This document shows, one piece after another, positions 48,143 to 59,734 of a DNA stretch of 64,000 bases. The DNA is from Vitrella brassicaformis (Eukaryota > Sar > Vitrellaceae). Under the pieces are notes generated by a model. It did no database searches. It saw nothing but the letters and a program-made list of their open reading frames with translations, and was not told the origin of the DNA. The stretch spans positions 429,587 to 493,586 of the forward strand of contig CDMY01000305.1 of the NCBI GenBank assembly GCA_001179505.1. Direction: 5' to 3'. How positions within the stretch are numbered: the first letter of the stretch is position 1; the number at the start of each line of letters is the position of its first letter. The position numbers and the translations under genes are program-made.

Positions 48143-48877
48143 ATGTCCACCATGACAGCGCAGGCGATTCAGCCAAGGCCGCCAGGTCCATCCGGCGGGT
48201 GTCCAGCTGGATATCCACCGCCGTATATGCGAGCGCCGACAGACAAGCGGAAGAAGCGAGAGGTCAACAGGCGACGCACGCACGCGGTGCCCGCTTCTGG
48301 CCGGTGAAGAGGTAATATGCATGCATGCTGTCCAGGAAGGTGCATGACGACAGCATTCCACGGTTGCACTGTCTGTTGTCTGTGTGCAGGTACGAGGAAG
48401 AGAGAACCCGCATCATCGAGACTCTGGACAGGCAGAGCAGGGAGCTGCCGTCACGAGAACGTAAGAACGCTGTCCGCCCTCGGATCTGACTGATGCTGAC
48501 ATGACCTTCTTGTTGTTGCAGCCTATGCCGGCGGCAACCTTGCGAACGTGCAGCGCGACGTTTGCAAGTCCAAGCACATCGGGGCTACAATCAGGTGAGA
48601 GACATGCAGACACGCACACACCTCCTTGTTGCCCGTCGGTCACGATGACAGGCACAAGCCGAAGCTGGAGTCTGCCCGCATCAACGATTCTATCAGCCGG
48701 CAAGGCACCTTGTTCGTGTCGCGGCCCCTGCCGGCCCTTCCCCCGTCGTCCCACGACAGCACACTCTTGATGACATCGCAGTCCACATGGCGATTCAGCG
48801 GGGGCCCTTCGACAGAGAGGCCATCCACGTACAGACTGATGGTAGGCAAGGCGGCAAGGGAGCCAGGCATACACCAG

Positions 48878-48912
<35 letters not shown>

Positions 48913-49750
48913 GTAAGGGTGATCCCTATGCGTCGAAGAGCACCTTCTTCCATCCCGCCACCTCCTCCCTGCCGCCGCTGAGCTCCCCCCGTCCGCCGCT
49001 CCCCTTCGTCTGCTCAACCGCACGGCTGTCCTCGCCCCTCTCCAGCACCGTGATGGCCATGACCACGTCGTCACTCTGCTGGCCGCCCACTGAGCCATGC
49101 AAAGAGGCCGACAGTGTGGAAAAACAGCTTCTGCGAAAGGTGAGGTGCGCGAGAGACAGCACAAGGAGACACGATGGGTGGGTGGTGCATGTTGGTGGGT
49201 TGGTGTCTGCACTGCAGGGGTACAGAAAGTACGTCAGGAGGGGCGAGAGGGAGGCAGAGTCACCACCAGGGTAGGTGACATACGAGACAGAGACAGCCAG
49301 GCAATCAATCGATGTGCCAAACATGTGTGTGTGAATGTCTGTCAGTCCCGCGTTGGCCACCGCCCAGCCGTTTGTGCAGCTCGACCCCACGAGCCTTTTG
49401 GAGAGAAAACCAGACAGAGACAAGCACCTGCACGGCGACTTCAAGACAATCGTGGCCCGACGCAAGACTGACGCACATCTCAAATCGCAGCGCACATCAG
49501 CTATCATCGCGAGCAGACCCGCACAGCTCCGCGACAGCCTTCTTGATGAAGAGGACGATCTGCTGGACGTGCTGGACGACGGTTGGGTGGGTGAGAGGGA
49601 GAGTGTGCGGGGCCGGGGAGGGCGGGCGCTGTCGATGTCGACGAGCATAACGGGAGGAGGGCTGCCGCCGCATTCAGGCATGACCACCACCAGCATGTCC
49701 ACCAAATCAAGACGGAGGTGAAGACCGGGGCACAAACACACACAAACACG

Positions 49751-49786
<36 letters not shown>

Positions 49787-50026
49787 TTCGTGGATGATGT
49801 GCTCGTTGGTTGCAGGACTTACTTCAAATCGCTTCAGTCATTCGCCCTCGGTGGCGCCCTGACGCCAGCCAAACCATCGGAGGCGCTTGTAGGCAGCCAC
49901 GCACCGACAAGGATGCCCTTGTGTCTCTCTGGGCGTATTTCGTCGATGTGTGTGTGTGGTTGCCAGGAGGACTCACAACGGCGAGGTGCAAGGAAGCTTC
50001 TGTCTAAACTCACTTCTGCTAGATAG
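48143..50026 (+). CDS. Unknown protein, Pro-rich N-terminus, disordered C-terminus
   Basis: ATG 48143 starts MSTMTAQAIQPRPPGPSGG and exons chain in phase to TAG at 50026. Exon joins: ends near 48304 (GGCCG|GTGAAG), then exons from about 48390, 48522, 48649, 48916, 49218, 49347 and 49816. Features are a basic segment (DKRKKREVNRRR), YEEERTRIIETLDRQSRELP, AGGNLANVQRDVCKSKHIG, then Ser/Pro/Thr-rich stretches, an acidic patch (DEEDDLLDVLDDG) and a Gly-rich tail. There is no recognisable domain. It is divergent from the phosphodiesterase gene, with about 120 bases between the two ATGs. Confidence 0.5.
49736..49786. repeat. Compound (CA)n(GA)n microsatellite in an intron
   Basis: The sequence CACAAACACACA... 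turns into (GA)n inside the penultimate intron of the gene at 48143. It is typical of introns in this window, which often carry dinucleotide tracts near the acceptor. Confidence 0.8.
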
Positions 50027-50682
50027 GGGATGACACACGTGTGTGTGTGTGTGTGTATTGCTCCAGCCCATGTAGCCATTGGCGTAGACGTGGTGGTACA
50101 TGAAGGGACTCATGCAGCCAAGGGGACTCGACTCGTGTGTGTGGAGATCATAGATAGCATTGACCCTATCGCAAATATCAAATCGAAGCTTGGCTTCACA
50201 CCATTGTGTCTGTGTGGTCGTCGTGTCCCCTACTACGCCATCCATCGCCCATCCATCCCACCACGCCACACACGCACACAAAATCCTTTGCCGGAACGTA
50301 CACGACTGCACATATGTACACCCACTCACTCACACATCAATATCTTCATCATCCATCCATAGCCATCGACACGCACCAAGGCGGCCACCAGACAGACAGA
50401 CAGACGGAGGGAGGGAGGGAGGGAGTCGCACAGCACACGAAGAATCCCTCCCTCTTGGAGCTCTTCCTTCCTGACTGCTCTCTTTTTCCACATCTTGCTT
50501 GCCGTCAGTCAGTCCAATCACGTGTGTCTCTTTCCACTTGCAGCGCTGCAGCCAGCGACCGGCCTCGCCGTGGTGGCCACAGTGCCATCACATCACCACA
50601 GCAAGAAGGATCGATATATGCCGCGTTGAAAGCGAAAAGAGATCACACCAGACAGACCAGACCACAACAGTCAGTACACCCA
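50027..50682. other. Spacer between convergent genes
   Basis: Low-complexity sequence: TG tract at 50038-50058, CATC repeats, (CAGA)n at 50391-50404 and GGGA repeats at 50407-50423. No supported exon. Confidence 0.5.
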
Positions 50683-52159
50683 TCAGTGTCCCCTCCTCTC
50701 CCCCCGTGTCAGCAAAGGCTCGTTTAGGGACACCAGCTGGTTGCCATCGCAGCTATCGATAATGCCGTCCTCACCCCCCCGCCGCCTCTGCACACCACCC
50801 GCCCCGGCCCCCTCGACATCAACACACACCGACATTTGGCCGATGTGGTCGGCAGCCGTGGGGTACTCATCGTTGCACTGCTTGTGTCGGTCTCTGTAGG
50901 CGGGGTATGTGACGGCCGCTCGGATGGCCATGGCGGCCACCACCACGCCACACAGCCCGATGCACAGGAAGCCCACATGGAAGCCCACTAAGCCGCTGAT
51001 CAAGCCGCCGATCAGAGGGGCCAGCAATGTGCCGGTGCAGAAGCCCAGACCTATTTGTTTATTACGCACACACACACAGACACATGGGCGAGAAGCACTG
51101 ACGCCTGCAGGCAGCGAGGGGGTCTCTCCCTCTCGCCCACCTACCTGTGAGTGCGTATGCCTTGCCGACGATGTCGTTAAGGTTCCTGTCGTTGCAATAG
51201 TGCCCCACAAATGCCTGGACGCACGCATCGGCCATCCCCAGCCCGACGCCGCTCACACACAGCCCCACACACTGCACCGCCTCTCTCCCAATGTAAAGCA
51301 CTCCACAGACAGCCACCGACTGCATCACGATGCCCGCAGCCACCAGCTGCAGCAGCGGCACCCCCAGCCAGTCCGACACAATGGGCGAGAGGAACCCACT
51401 GGCCACCTTGACAATCGCCGACGGCAGGAACAGCGCCCCAACGACCTCGGGCGACGTGCCGAAATGTGTGTGCCAGTAGAGGGGCAGCAACGCCTGCAGC
51501 GTCAGCGTGGCGCCCCACAGGTAGAGCGTCGCGACAGTAACAGTCATGAAATGGTACTCCATCAGCGGGGCGAACGAGGACGTCGTTGTCTTGGCGCGGC
51601 TCGGCTAAGATGGCACTGCATGGCCACTCGTGTCTGCCGTAGATGCCCCGCTGCTGGCTGGCGCGTCGAGAGATGCCGGTGTTACCACGTTAAGAGCAGA
51701 GGAAGGGGCCTCTGTCGTGGTGCCGCTGTCGTGTTCTTGCTGTGGCGGCTTCTGGGTCTCATCGGCCGGGAGGAAGGGATGCAGGACGAAGGCACAAATT
51801 AGGAGCAAAGAGCTGATGACGATGATTGTCAGGAACACACAGCGGGTCCCGCCGAGAGCAAACAAAACTCCCCCAACAACAGGGCCAATAACTGTGCCCA
51901 CATCACTCGAATACGCCTGCACGGCCAGAGAAAAGACGAACACACCACTTGCTCCCGAACACACGAGCGCGGTTGTCTGAGCAGTGCACTGCCCACCACT
52001 CCGAGAGCCGAGGCGACGATGGCCTTTGGGTGCGTCTTCGCGATGGCCGTGAGCATGAGCGGCCATACAACAGCGGACGAGATTCCGTGAAGTGCCCTGG
52101 CCACAAAGTAGCACGGCAAGGAATTCTTGATGGCGAACACAATGCTGCCGGTGAGCAGC

Positions 52160-52197
<38 letters not shown>

Positions 52198-52591
52198 CGT
52201 GTGGCGTGTCTTAGCGCATTCCTGTATCCCTTTTGTGGCTTGCCTGGGTATGGGAACCAGAGCATTGTACGCCATCCGATGTGGTCGATGAGCCAGCCAC
52301 TAAACGGAGTCAGGATCAGGCTGGTGAGTGGGTGCCCGATGTACACCACACCCTGCACAGACAACACACACAGGCGCACACACACATACACTCACACATT
52401 CCCACGACGTGGCCGCGTTAATGCTACGTGTGTGTTTCGTTCACCTGATAGAATGGCGTCAAGTGCAACACTTCAGGTGTGATGGGAATGATGACGGTGT
52501 ACAAGAGCGTCTCGAAGAATAGGGTGGCCCAGGCGAGCGCCAACAGGCCATAGTGGAAGCCCGAAGGAATGCGAAGGCGAAACAGCGCCAT
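50683..52591 (-). CDS. Major facilitator superfamily transporter (DHA1/SLC18-like)
   Basis: Six exons join exactly to 492 residues: 52591-52445, 52352-52244, 52160-51997, 51916-51686, 51604-51145 and 51050-50683. Twelve hydrophobic segments fit MFS topology. TM1 ends LLYTVIIPITPEVL. The TM2-3 loop carries GWLIDHIGWRTM, the family A motif. TM4-5 reads FVARALHGISSAVVWPLM, and TM5 has the antiporter-like motif (DVGTVIGPVVGGVLF). A cytoplasmic Ser/Thr/Ala-rich linker separates the halves. The layout resembles drug:H+ antiporters and vesicular amine transporters, but the substrate is unknown. Intron 4 (51605-51685, 81 bases) is a multiple of three and contains an in-frame TAG, so it must be spliced. 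Intron 2 (52161-52243) uses a GC donor (CAG|GCAAGC). Confidence 0.85.
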
Positions 52592-52677
52592 ATCCTTGTC
52601 ACAACTGCAGTCTTCTCGTCATCTCTCAAATATATTATATATAGTTCTGATTCACAGACATTCAGGGTTCAGGGTAT

Positions 52678-52691
52678 AGGGTTTCGAACCC
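52678..52691. promoter_or_regulatory. Inverted telomere-box motif AGGGTT-TCG-AACCC
   Basis: An inverted GGGTT/AACCC repeat with a 3-base spacer, preceded by another AGGGTT at 52664. It lies between the MFS gene (start 52591, minus) and the FG-rich gene (ATG 52911, plus). Compare the motifs at 26383 and 33071. Confidence 0.5.
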
Positions 52692-52910
52692 GCTTTACCG
52701 CAGCAACTTGGGATGGGAGCCTCAACCAGTACATGCGCGAATAGCACGGCAACACCAAGGACGCCAACGCCATTCCAATTGATTGCGCCGGACGCGCGAA
52801 ATTAAATTTACGCTGTTTTGTCGTGCAGCTTTCTCCATCGGTATACGTATCTCTGTGTGAGTGAGTATACACATGTTAACGTGTGGGATGCCGACGCTTA
52901 CGCCGCCAAC

Positions 52911-55900
52911 ATGTTCGCCAAGGTGAAGGACGGCCAAGCCACAGGTGAGAGCACCGAGGTCGTCCAGCAACAGATGATGCATCCATCTGATGTCCATCCC
53001 ACCCATCCGTTTGTTTGTCTGTTTGCTTGTCATTTGTTGCTGCAGGTGGTTTTTCGTTGCTCTCGTCGTCATCTGGTGCGTCGTCGTCTGGCGGCGGGCT
53101 GTTCGGCAGCAAACCGTCCTCGCTCTTCGGAAACACAAACAACAGCAGCAGCAAGGCAAACACAGGTCTGCCATGACATGAGAAGCAATGGTCACCACCA
53201 CACCATCACCGCACTCTTCTCTTCGTTGGTTCATTGGTTGTGTCAGATTCGTCATGTGGCGGCTCAGTTCTCTCTTCTTCGGCCTTCGCAAGAACACCAA
53301 AAGAGGTACACACACAGCACCATTGATTACCATCCTCATGTCATCCAGTTGCATCAATGCATGTGGTGCTGCTCGTTCACAGGGCGATACCTCAGGCGGT
53401 AACACAGAACAAGAGAGACCTACCTGAGACACAACATGCCTCTGGTTCATTCATTCATTTGTCGGTGTGCGCGTGTGCGTGTTCAGGATTCTTCGCAGCT
53501 GGAAGCGGCGGCTCACTCTTCGCAGCCCTCCGCGCCCAGCATCAGCAGCAGCAAGGCCCTTCAGACTCATCATCAGACGCAAATGGTGACCACACCACCA
53601 AAGCCTCACATCGCGGCAGTGGTGGTGGTGGAGGGCTGTTCGCGGCGGCGTTCGGAGGGGGGTTCGGCAACTCGAAGCTGTTCAGCGGGGGAGGAGGAGG
53701 GGGAGGCGGGATGGTGGGTGAGAGTAAGCAGGCGCTCTTCGGCGGCCAGCGGCAGACGAACACCGGCGACAGCTGTGACAAGGACGACAAGTCGACGTCC
53801 GACCAGACCGTGCAGCAGAAGCAGCAGAGCGCGGACGGCCTCTCTGCTCAGAGTGGAGGATCAGGCACGTGGACAGGACAAAACTAGCCCCACACTCATG
53901 CACCACCTCCCCTTCTCTCTGTGTGTGCCTTCTTGTCAGGTTTGGCGTTTCTGTCGAGGCCGCCGGCTGCAGTGGACGACGCAACAGACAAACACAATGA
54001 CGACACACAGAAGAGGTAAATCAAGGCGACATCATACACATTTGTGGAAGTATCCATCTGTCTCCCCTGTTTTCATTTTCAGTATGTTTGCGATGCACGA
54101 GGGCGAGTCGGCTGCCGCACACGCCATGACCGACCCCCGCCAAAACCAACATGAGAGACACGATAATGGTAGAATGGAGGCAGAGAGAAAGGCGCCTCGA
54201 AGGGTGTTGTGTACCATTTCTGCTGTTTGTGTGTCGCACAGATGCCATAGGTGGTTCTGCTGGCGGCGAAGGTGCGGTGGCTGCGACGGACATGACGACG
54301 GATGAGGGCACCAACCAGGAGGACGAAAATAAGGACAAGTCTACGACAGGTCAGCGCACACACACCGAGACACAACACACACACACTCGCCTTGAAACAT
54401 TGCCTTTGTTCATTGCGCTTCAGACGGTATGGATGTGTGTGCGTTGTCGCCGGCCAAGCGTCCGCTGGGGGATGAGCACCAGCAGGAGAGCGGCGAGCCG
54501 CAGATCAAGCGGCCCAAACCACCACCCCGCCCCTCCCCATCCATCAGAGCTGCTGCTGCTGCTGCTGCCGTACACAAGCCGACACCCCACCACCATCTGA
54601 CCACCGAGGCGACCGGAGCGAGTCATGTGATCGCCCGTCCCAAGGTGCCGCGGAGCTCACCCATCAGACCGCCCAAGACCATACGTCAGCCACCAATGAC
54701 ACCGAAGGAGGAGCCCAGGGATGTGAGTGCATTGTGTGTGTGTGTGTGTGTGTCAGTGTCGGGTGCGCCTGTGATTAATCAGCCCAAGAGGATGCCTAAC
54801 AAGTTGGGTGCAGCCCCACCCCGACCCAAACACGCACCTGTCGCTAAGACGTAATAACGACACCGCCACATGACATGCATGGCACCCGCATGCACCCTCT
54901 CGTGTTTATATGTGCAGTCCCATTGTGCCTCGTCCGACGTCTCTGCTGCTGCCGTCGTCTAACCCTCGCGCGCCATTCCCCCCTCTCCCCGCCCATACCC
55001 TCAAGAAGCCCAACACACTGCTCAACGGCGGCAAGGCGCCGCCAGCCATCAATCGCAGCGGCCAGCAGCAGAGGGGCGGGGGTGGCGCGGCCACACCACA
55101 GACACCCGACACGCCAGACAAGGCCGTGAGCAGGGTGGGCACGGGTCTGACGATCGGCCGCAATCGCAACGTGTCGTCGGCGTCGCCACTCCCCGCTCCA
55201 CCGCCCTCACCCAGCCACAACGCAAAGGCAGACACACAAGACAACACACAAAGGGTGACCTCCATGTGTGTGTGTGTGTGTGTGTGCAGCGTAAGGGGCA
55301 TCCGCATGCATCTGTCGGCTCTGGCGCGGCTGTCCTGTCAGCGCTGCAGAAGGCCATCACTGGCGGGCAGGATGCACACAGTGGTACGAGGGAGACACAC
55401 AAAGACCACAGACCAGAGACACGTTCGCTCGTGTGTCTGGCTCAGTTGAGGTGAAGGCAGCGAGTGTGGCGGCGAGCGAGCGGTCGTCGGTGCAGGGGAG
55501 TCCGCAGCCCGACACACTCTCACACGCCATCGAGAGCTTCACAAACATGCAGAAACAGGTGGGTGACTGACATGCTTTCACAGGAGTGCGTACACATCTT
55601 ACATCAGCTCAATGCAATGTGTGTGTGCTAGTTGAGTGTGGTGCCTACGAGTGATCGCATCAGCCAGATGGAGCAGCGGGACCAAATACTGCAGAAGACA
55701 TTCCAGCAATCCACCAACAGGTAAGTAAAGTCACACAGAAGAGCAATCAAGTTAGTTGATCAGGATGCACCCAATTGTGTGTATTGCAGGGAGAACGAGA
55801 CGATGTGTCAGCTGGGCAAAATCGAAAAGGACATGGCACAACTGCAGGTCACAACCCCACACACGCATACACATCCACCCACAGAGCCGACAAGACGACT

Positions 55901-56072
55901 GCGTCTCTCTCTGTGTATGTGTATCTAGGAGTTGGCGACGGACCAGATCATGCGTCTGACTTTCATGACGATGGAATTCTTGCTGCTGCGCGACCCCTGC
56001 AGCGAAGACATGGCCATCGAGTGCATCCAACAGAGCGACCACCACCACACACACGACACCATCACCATGTGA
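52911..56072 (+). CDS. FG-rich nucleoporin-like protein
   Basis: ATG 52911 (MFAKVKDGQATGG) and stop 56070-56072, with about 15 exons. The N-terminal third is Ser/Gly/Asn-rich with FG and GLFG-like dipeptides: GGGLFGSKPSSLFGNTN, GGGFGNSKLFSGG and ALFGGQRQ. The middle is charged and Pro/Lys-rich (AKRPLGDE, IKRPKPPPRPSPSIR, RPPKTIRQPPMTPKEE). The C-terminus is a coiled coil (ISQMEQRDQILQKTFQQS, then CQLGKIEKDMAQLQELATD) ending in a His-rich tail. FG repeats plus a coiled coil match central-channel nucleoporins in outline. Assignment to a specific one is not possible. One intron, 53865-53939, uses a GC donor (TCAG|GCACGT). The splice near 54720-54755 is doubtful. Confidence 0.45.
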
Positions 56073-56699
56073 TAACATGACACAATGCGTGACACAAAAC
56101 CTACAACACATGAGAGAACACCCATAAGCGACACAGACAGACAGACAGACAGACAGAAAGGCTCGAAAGAGTCCAGTGGTGGTGCACGTGGTTGTGAGTG
56201 GTTGTGTCTGCGCGTGAGGTGCGTGTGGGTTGGACTGCCAAGGCATCATATCATGCCGAGTGAGAGGACTCTTCAAGGACTCATGGACGTACACGGATGC
56301 ATGACATGACGTGAATGCGCGTGTGCCTGTGCCTGTTGAAGAGCTTATTTGGGTACGTCGTCAACCTTTCATCATATATATACAGATCGTGTGCACGCGT
56401 CGGCAGTATGCTGTGCTGCCATGTGATGTCCCTGTCTGCCAGGGCCCTCTCGTCAACCCACATGCAGGCAACGCGAGAGGCGCCTGGCGGACATCGGATT
56501 CACAGCACGCACCACCACCTCAGTGCGTAGCTCAAAGGTAGGTACATCATCAATCTCGGGGTCACAGATACACACGTGCGAGCATTACACAGTCGCACCC
56601 ATCCCGTCTAGATAGTCTATCTAAGATGGTCAGCGTGCCCCTCTCGCAAGCACCAGCCTGGCCATGAAGGGAGGAATGCGATCAGCGTCCTCGAGACCC
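56073..56699. other. Spacer between convergent genes
   Basis: Contains (CAGA)n at 56136-56157. The minus-strand gene downstream may extend into 56610-56699 if its penultimate exon ends at GAGAG|GTGAGC (about 56774). Otherwise no coding is seen. Confidence 0.4.
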
Positions 56700-59600
56700 T
56701 CACCCTGACAACACACGCACGTCATTGACCACACGAGCCGTACGTATCTGAACAGCATGCCCTGCGAAGCTCACCCTCTCATCAAAGTCCGTCCGCACCA
56801 GCGCATACCGCCGGCTGCCGTGGCCCTTTGCCAGCGTCATCTGGAACACCGTGCATCGGTTCTCGGTGGTCGAGCGCAATGTGAATGTGCCGATATCGTC
56901 ATATTGCTGGGGCTGGGGGGGTGGTATCGCTCGAGAGGGGACGGGGGCCACTGGCGATGCGGACGGCGATGGGAGGGGGGGAGGGAGACGGGGCGACGGT
57001 GTGGCAGCACCAGGGGAAGAATCTGCCGACATTAATGAAAGAGAGAGGGAGAGAGATCACCATTGGATCGATGCACCGATGCGTGGTCTGACTGTGTCGC
57101 TCGAAATCGACTTTCCACCCGAGCAGCGTTTTGATGCCCTCACGATACGCCCTGACGACAACACCAGATCGGACAAGATCGAATCAGATCAAATCTGCCT
57201 GTCCGCCCTCTCCATCTCTAGGTTCTCACTGCATGGTGTTCTGGTATTGCGTGTTTCTTCGTTTCTCTTGATCCACTCGTCTGCGACATTCGTCCAGGTC
57301 CTCTTTGAGCGACCGCACCTGGTTTGTCAACGACTCCCTCTCCTTCTCCATACGCACCTGCACACACATAGGGTATGACAGGCAAATGGTGCCGCTGTCT
57401 GTCTGTCTGTCTGTCGTGTGCGCGTCGCGTACTGTGTCTTTGTTGCCGGAGTGGCCGTCAGTGCCTTTGCTGTGTGGTGCTCGGTCGGGGTCTGGGAAGG
57501 AGGGGCTGCCCTTGAGGCGGGAGCGCTCCTCTGCATAAGCTGCATGCGATGGTCGGGCGGCATCGGTGTCGGCCCCTGCCAGTGATCTTGCCTCGCGCAG
57601 CTCCTGATGGACGCATGGATAACATTTGCCACGTTTCACCCTGCCTACATCGGTTTCAGTCCTGCACCTGTTGCAGCCGCTTGTTCTCTTGTTCCAACTC
57701 GGCGATCCGTGACCTGTCGCGAGCGCTATGCGGGGGCTGACATGAGCGACGGGGAGATGACATGCCAATATGTATGGGCCCACATGTGCCTGCCTTGTGT
57801 GGATGGCTCATGCATTACCTGCTGGTCGGCTACGACGCGTGTGCCTCGAGAAGGCGACCTGTCCTTCTGCCTGGCAAACACACACAGATGGACGGACCAT
57901 TGATTGGACGGTGTCCTGTGTGTGTCGGCAGCTACATGCCTACCGCTGTCTTTGCGTCTGTTTGAGGTCCTCGCGCAGCCTCTGCATCTCACGCTCGTGA
58001 GCTGATATATGGACAGATCCAGACAGAGGTCAGTCGAGCATGGAATACCGCCGGATGGATGCTTTCCAAGGCCTTTGCTTTGGTACCTCTTGCCTCCTGC
58101 TTGGCGGCCTCCGTGAGGCGCTGCGTGCACACGAACGAAAAGAACAAGAAGATGAAGAACACGACACTTACACTAGGTACCTAGATACCTTTCTGTCCTC
58201 CTCGTATCTCTTGGCCTCGGCCTTTCGCTGGTGGATAGATACCAACACAGACAGCACACATAATGACATCATGTGGTCTTCCCGGGTCGGTGTATATCAC
58301 ATCACCGACCGACACACCCTGTCTATCTCTTCTTGCAGCCTGCGGTCGGCGTCCTGAAGCTCAGCGATGCGATCATTTGTCCGACGGTCGTCCGCCGACG
58401 GAGCCTGCATGGCATGCATACGCACAAGAACAAACACCTTGGTGTTGATATGATGCAAGTGTGTTGTCAGTCACCTGTTCTAGTTTCTTCTGCAGGTTTG
58501 CGTATCTCTGTTTGTGCTCTTCCGCCAGCTCCTTCTCGAGCACCAGCTCCTCAGCCTTGGCGGCACACTCAGACCTGCAGGAAATACATACCCGCCCGCC
58601 ACAGACCAAACGAACCGCCACGTCACGCGTACTCATGTGGGTGCCTGCCTGTGCATCCGTACTGACTTGGCCTCGTCGTGTTCCTGCTGCAGGAGGTTCA
58701 TCTGCGCCTCGAGAGAACAACACTCTGCACACACGACAGACACCTCTCACGTTCGCGTGCTGTCGATTGATTGCATCGCTTGGCTGAGTGTTTAGTTACT
58801 TGATCTCAGCTGAGTGAGTTCCTTCCTCATGTGGTCGGATTGCTCCTTGGCCCGCTGCTCAGACTCCGCCCGCGCCCTCGCCTCTCGGCTCGTCACATCC
58901 TGCCTGCGGACCGGGCACACATTTGGCGATATGATTACACGCAGGAATGGAATGTAGGCTGTGCAGTTGTGTCGTGCATTTGCGTAGCTTACGAGTGCCT
59001 GAGCTCCTCTACGAGCGACTCTTGGCGTGACGCATGCTGTTTGACACACAGGCATGGGCAGGTGACCTACGCGCTTACACGTCTGTGTATGAGTGCCGGC
59101 TGCCCACCTCTTGCGCCTCCCTGAGGCTGGTCTGCAGCTCCCTCACTCGCCCTTCCAGCTCGTCACACCTCGACTCATATGGACGATGGCGCTCCAACTC
59201 GGCCAGCGCATCTGCACAGAGAATGTTGATCAACACAATGCACATACAATACACAGACGGGCGTGCGTACGTACCATCTCTCTCTCTGATGACGTCCTGG
59301 TGCCTTCTGCCGTTGCGCTGCATCTGGGCGATTGCATCGCGGGCATCGGCAAGGCTCAGATAAGGAGCTCTCTCGCGCAACTCTGACAGCTGAACACAAG
59401 ACATCCACACGCACACACACGGGATCATCGTGCTTGTGGAATTCTGCTGTTTGTTGACTACGTCTTGGGAGCTGAATTCATCGACGCAGTTGACAATGTC
59501 CTCGAGTGATCGTCGTAGGCTCCTCGTCTCCCATGCGCTCCCAGGCCCGCCAGACGGCGGCCGCATCGCAACAAACAGCGGCAACACACGTGGCAACACA

Positions 59601-59734
59601 AATTGCTGAGGTGCGATGCTCGCGGCGACCGAGGATTCTTTCAAGTGCTGTATACCATTAAGCCCTAGTACCTCCGCCAAAAGCTTGCAATCATCCCAAG
59701 GGCCGTTGAATGACCGTTGGTGCACCGAACTCAT
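56700..59734 (-). CDS. Coiled-coil protein, unknown function
   Basis: At least 14 short exons chain on the minus strand. The start is ATG 59734 (MSSVHQRSFNGPWDD) or, more likely, internal ATG 59566 (MRPPSGGPGSAWETRS). Heptad-rich segments follow: RSLEDIVNCVDEFSSQD, LSELRERAPYLSLADARDAI, ALAELERHRPYESRCDELEG, SREARARAESEQRAKEQSD, KELAEEHKQRYANLQKKLEQ, ADRRLQEEIDRV, HEREMQRLREDLKQTQ, SRIAELEQENKRLQQ and QVRSLKEDLDECRRR. The last exon is Pro/Ser-rich, then a compact region (DDIGTFTLRSTTENRCTVFQ, then GSRRYALVRTDFDER) that could be a small beta domain. The 3' end is uncertain. A cytoskeletal role is plausible from composition only. Confidence 0.6.

Noticed and set aside
51605-51607. In-frame TAG in the MFS transporter
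   Set aside because: An 81-base GTAACA...TTAG intron (51605-51685) in phase 0 removes it exactly, so it is not a true nonsense codon.
52678-52691. tRNA T-arm (GGGTTTCGAACCC)
   Set aside because: The stem would leave a 3-base loop rather than 7, and no other tRNA arms are nearby. It fits the telomere-box motif better.
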